A stretch of 64,000 nt of DNA from an uncultured Paracoccaceae bacterium (GTDB lineage: Bacteria; Pseudomonadota; Alphaproteobacteria; Rhodobacterales; Rhodobacteraceae): positions 186,001 through 250,000 of the forward strand of contig CANNFE010000004.1 of the NCBI GenBank assembly GCA_947503775.1, given 5' to 3'. Below, piece after piece: positions 62,543-64,000 of this stretch. The position numbers were made by a program, and so were the translations under genes. The first letter of the stretch is position 1. Each line of letters starts with the position of its first letter. The notes below the pieces were generated by a model. The model saw nothing but the letters and a program-made list of their open reading frames with translations, had not been told where the DNA came from and did not search any database.

Positions 62543-63258
62543 GTCTGCGTCGCGGACGCACCGACGCGCTCGCGGGCCTTTTCGGCGCTTTCTGAATAGC
62601 GGTCGACCAGCCCATCCGACCGGGCGCGTGTCATCCAGGTAAACCGCGTCAGCTCTTCGCAGACATCGACGATTCGGTTGTAGAGCGATCCGGGCTTCAT
62701 CCGGCCTTTTTCGAACTGCATCCAGGCCTTGGGCACTGAACTTTGGTTCGGGATCGTCACCATCCGCATCCAGCGCCCCAGAATGCGCATCTGGTTGACG
62801 GCATTGAAGCTTTGCGAGCCGCCCGAGACCTGCATGACGGCCAGCGTTTTGCCCTGCGTCGGGCGGACACCGCCCATGGAGAGCGGCAGCCAGTCGATCT
62901 GGGTTTTCATCAGGCCGGTCATCGCGCCGTGCCGTTCGGGCGAGGACCAGAGCATCCCCTCGGACCAGGTCGCCAGCTCTCGCAGTTCCGCGACCTTCGG
63001 ATGCTCGGCGCCGACCGCGTCGGGGAATGGCAGATCACGCGGATCGAACAGTCTTGTCTCGCATCCCATTACCGTTAGCAGGCGTTGCGACTCCTCGGCG
63101 GCATACCGGGAATAGGATGCCTCTCTCAGGGAGCCGTAGAGCAAAAGGATACGCGGCGGATGGCCCGGATCCCCGGGTCCGATCAAACCCGCCGGATCGG
63201 GGATCCTGAAGGCCTCGGGATCAAGGTTTGGCAGATCGGAAAGATCGGGCATGGTCAT
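62539..63258 (-). CDS. arsH: ArsH-type NADPH-dependent FMN reductase
   Basis: This 239-residue flavodoxin-like protein has the FMN-phosphate loop [14 protein letters not shown], then [32 protein letters not shown] and [21 protein letters not shown], all typical of ArsH. ArsH oxidises or reduces organoarsenicals and quinones. No arsRBC genes adjoin, so an arsenic role is not supported by context. The ATG with AGGAG five bases upstream is used; 30 upstream codons are rejected. Confidence 0.9.
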   Translation of the reverse strand: MTMPDLSDLPNLDPEAFRIPDPAGLIGPGDPGHPPRILLLYGSLREASYSRYAAEESQRLLTVMGCETRLFDPRDLPFPDAVGAEHPKVAELRELATWSEGMLWSSPERHGAMTGLMKTQIDWLPLSMGGVRPTQGKTLAVMQVSGGSQSFNAVNQMRILGRWMRMVTIPNQSSVPKAWMQFEKGRMKPGSLYNRIVDVCEELTRFTWMTRARSDGLVDRYSESAEKARERVGASATQT

Positions 63259-63340
63259 GCGCACTCCTGTCGCGGCGTGAAGAGATAAAGACCAAAGCCA
63301 GTCTTGCACTTCAAGCGCCATCACGGCACATCCCGCGCCC

Positions 63341-63919
63341 ATGGCCAAGCTCTACTTCCACTACTCTACTATGAATGCCGGCAAGTCGACGCTGCTTTTG
63401 CAGGCGTCTTACAACTACGTCGAACGCGGTATGACGACCTATCTGATGACCGCGGCGCTCGATACACGTACCGGACAGGCAAAGATCGCCTCGCGCATCG
63501 GGATCGAAGCCGAAGCGGACACCTTCACGCCCGAGACCGACCTTTTCGGGCGGATCAAGGCGAACCCGTCAGCCTGCACCTTCATCGACGAGGCGCAATT
63601 TCTGACCGATGCGCAGGTCTGGCAACTGGCCCGCGCGGTCGACGATCTGGGCGTGCCGGTCATGTGCTACGGGCTGCGTGTCGATTTTCAGGGCAAGCTC
63701 TTTCCCGGCTCTGCCGCGCTTCTGGCGCTGGCTGACGAGATGCGGGAGGTCCGCACGATCTGCCATTGCGGCAAGAAGGCCACGATGGTCGTCCGCCAGT
63801 CGGAAACCGGCGAGATCCTGACCGATGGCGCGCAGGTTCAGATCGGAGGAAACGAAAGCTACGTCTCGCTGTGCCGCAAGCACTGGCGCGAGGCGACAGC
63901 CGACCGGACGGCGCCGTGA
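63341..63919 (+). CDS. tdk: Thymidine kinase
   Basis: This 192-residue type II thymidine kinase phosphorylates thymidine in the salvage pathway. The P-loop is [13 protein letters not shown], the magnesium/base region FIDEAQFLT and [15 protein letters not shown] are clear, and the zinc-binding lasso has CHCG and CRKHW. Length is normal. It is divergent from arsH, and the following gene starts within its stop codon. Confidence 0.94.
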   Translation: MAKLYFHYSTMNAGKSTLLLQASYNYVERGMTTYLMTAALDTRTGQAKIASRIGIEAEADTFTPETDLFGRIKANPSACTFIDEAQFLTDAQVWQLARAVDDLGVPVMCYGLRVDFQGKLFPGSAALLALADEMREVRTICHCGKKATMVVRQSETGEILTDGAQVQIGGNESYVSLCRKHWREATADRTAP

Positions 63920-64000
63920 AACTCACTTTTCTTGCAGGTCTTGCGCTGGGAGCGGTCCTCACCCTTTTGGCCATGCTAGTTTATGCGCTGGCAACATTTA
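63916..64000 (+). CDS. Start of a small membrane protein (truncated by window edge)
   Basis: A GTG start in the tdk stop (GTGA, 4-nt overlap) opens a frame of 28 codons to the window end. The visible peptide ([20 protein letters not shown]) is one hydrophobic helix or signal sequence. Coupling to tdk supports it being real; no family can be named. Confidence 0.55.
   Translation, partial: MKLTFLAGLALGAVLTLLAMLVYALATF

Noticed and set aside
1-64000. tRNA, rRNA, CRISPR and prophage or insertion-sequence features
   Set aside because: I looked for cloverleaf-like ends, regularly spaced repeats and transposase or integrase motifs on both strands by eye and found none I could support.

Overview
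The window looks like chromosome of a high-GC alphaproteobacterium, most likely a Rhodobacterales (Rhodobacter/Roseobacter-type) species. The reasons are gene content (DUF1467, DUF6505, DUF6494, DUF3305/DUF3306 beside a Tat-exported formate dehydrogenase, an HWE-family kinase, the UdgX/radical-SAM pair), tight operons with 1-4 nt stop/start overlaps, and strong GC bias. I saw no rRNA, tRNA, CRISPR array, prophage or intact insertion sequence. The assignment is by recognition, not by search.

Layout. 1-7.3 kb: the 3' end of truA, then tamA-tamB (outer-membrane translocation module). 7.3-10.8 kb: a large CheB-CheR-PAS-HWE kinase fusion. 10.9-13.6 kb: a radical-SAM protein and a UdgX-type uracil-DNA glycosylase fusion in one operon, with a GTTC-N7-GTTC (alphaproteobacterial LexA/SOS-type) box touching the first start codon. 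13.7-16.2 kb: pxpB-pxpC-pxpA (5-oxoprolinase). 16.5-18.7 kb: tupB-tupC-tupA (tungstate uptake). 18.7-30.8 kb: a large formate dehydrogenase locus. Its minus-strand arm holds a 4Fe-4S protein, DUF6494, Mrp/ApbC, a lipoate/biotin-ligase-like protein and DUF6505. Its plus-strand arm holds DUF3305, DUF3306, a TorD-like chaperone, a small Tat peptide, fdhA, fdhB, fdhC and a 43-residue ORF. Tungstate import next to a Mo/W formate dehydrogenase suggests a cofactor-supply link.

30.9-37.5 kb: a membrane GGDEF-EAL protein and a sugar-type ABC transporter (divergent ATPase versus binding protein and two permeases). 37.5-39.1 kb: a palindromic repeat pair followed by a MACPF/perforin-domain protein with unusual codon use. 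39.2-53.8 kb: ordinary mixed genes, namely a bicupin protein, an MhqO/MhqD-like dioxygenase-esterase pair, rimO, a DUF1444-like secreted protein, a PAQR/hemolysin III protein, an M48 lipoprotein protease, a nitroreductase, an EI24 protein, DUF1467, methylmalonyl-CoA epimerase, a response regulator, the DUF1501/DUF1800 pair and aspS. aspS carries a roughly 65-codon AT-rich in-frame insertion. 53.9-64 kb: cfa, a HAD phosphatase, an AT-rich islet with a GT87-type glycosyltransferase, carB, a long-form KAS III, arsH, tdk and the start of a small membrane protein.

The strongest leads are the rSAM-UdgX cassette with its SOS-type box, the AT-rich insertion in aspS, the tungstate/formate dehydrogenase locus with its conserved unknown proteins, and the MACPF protein.
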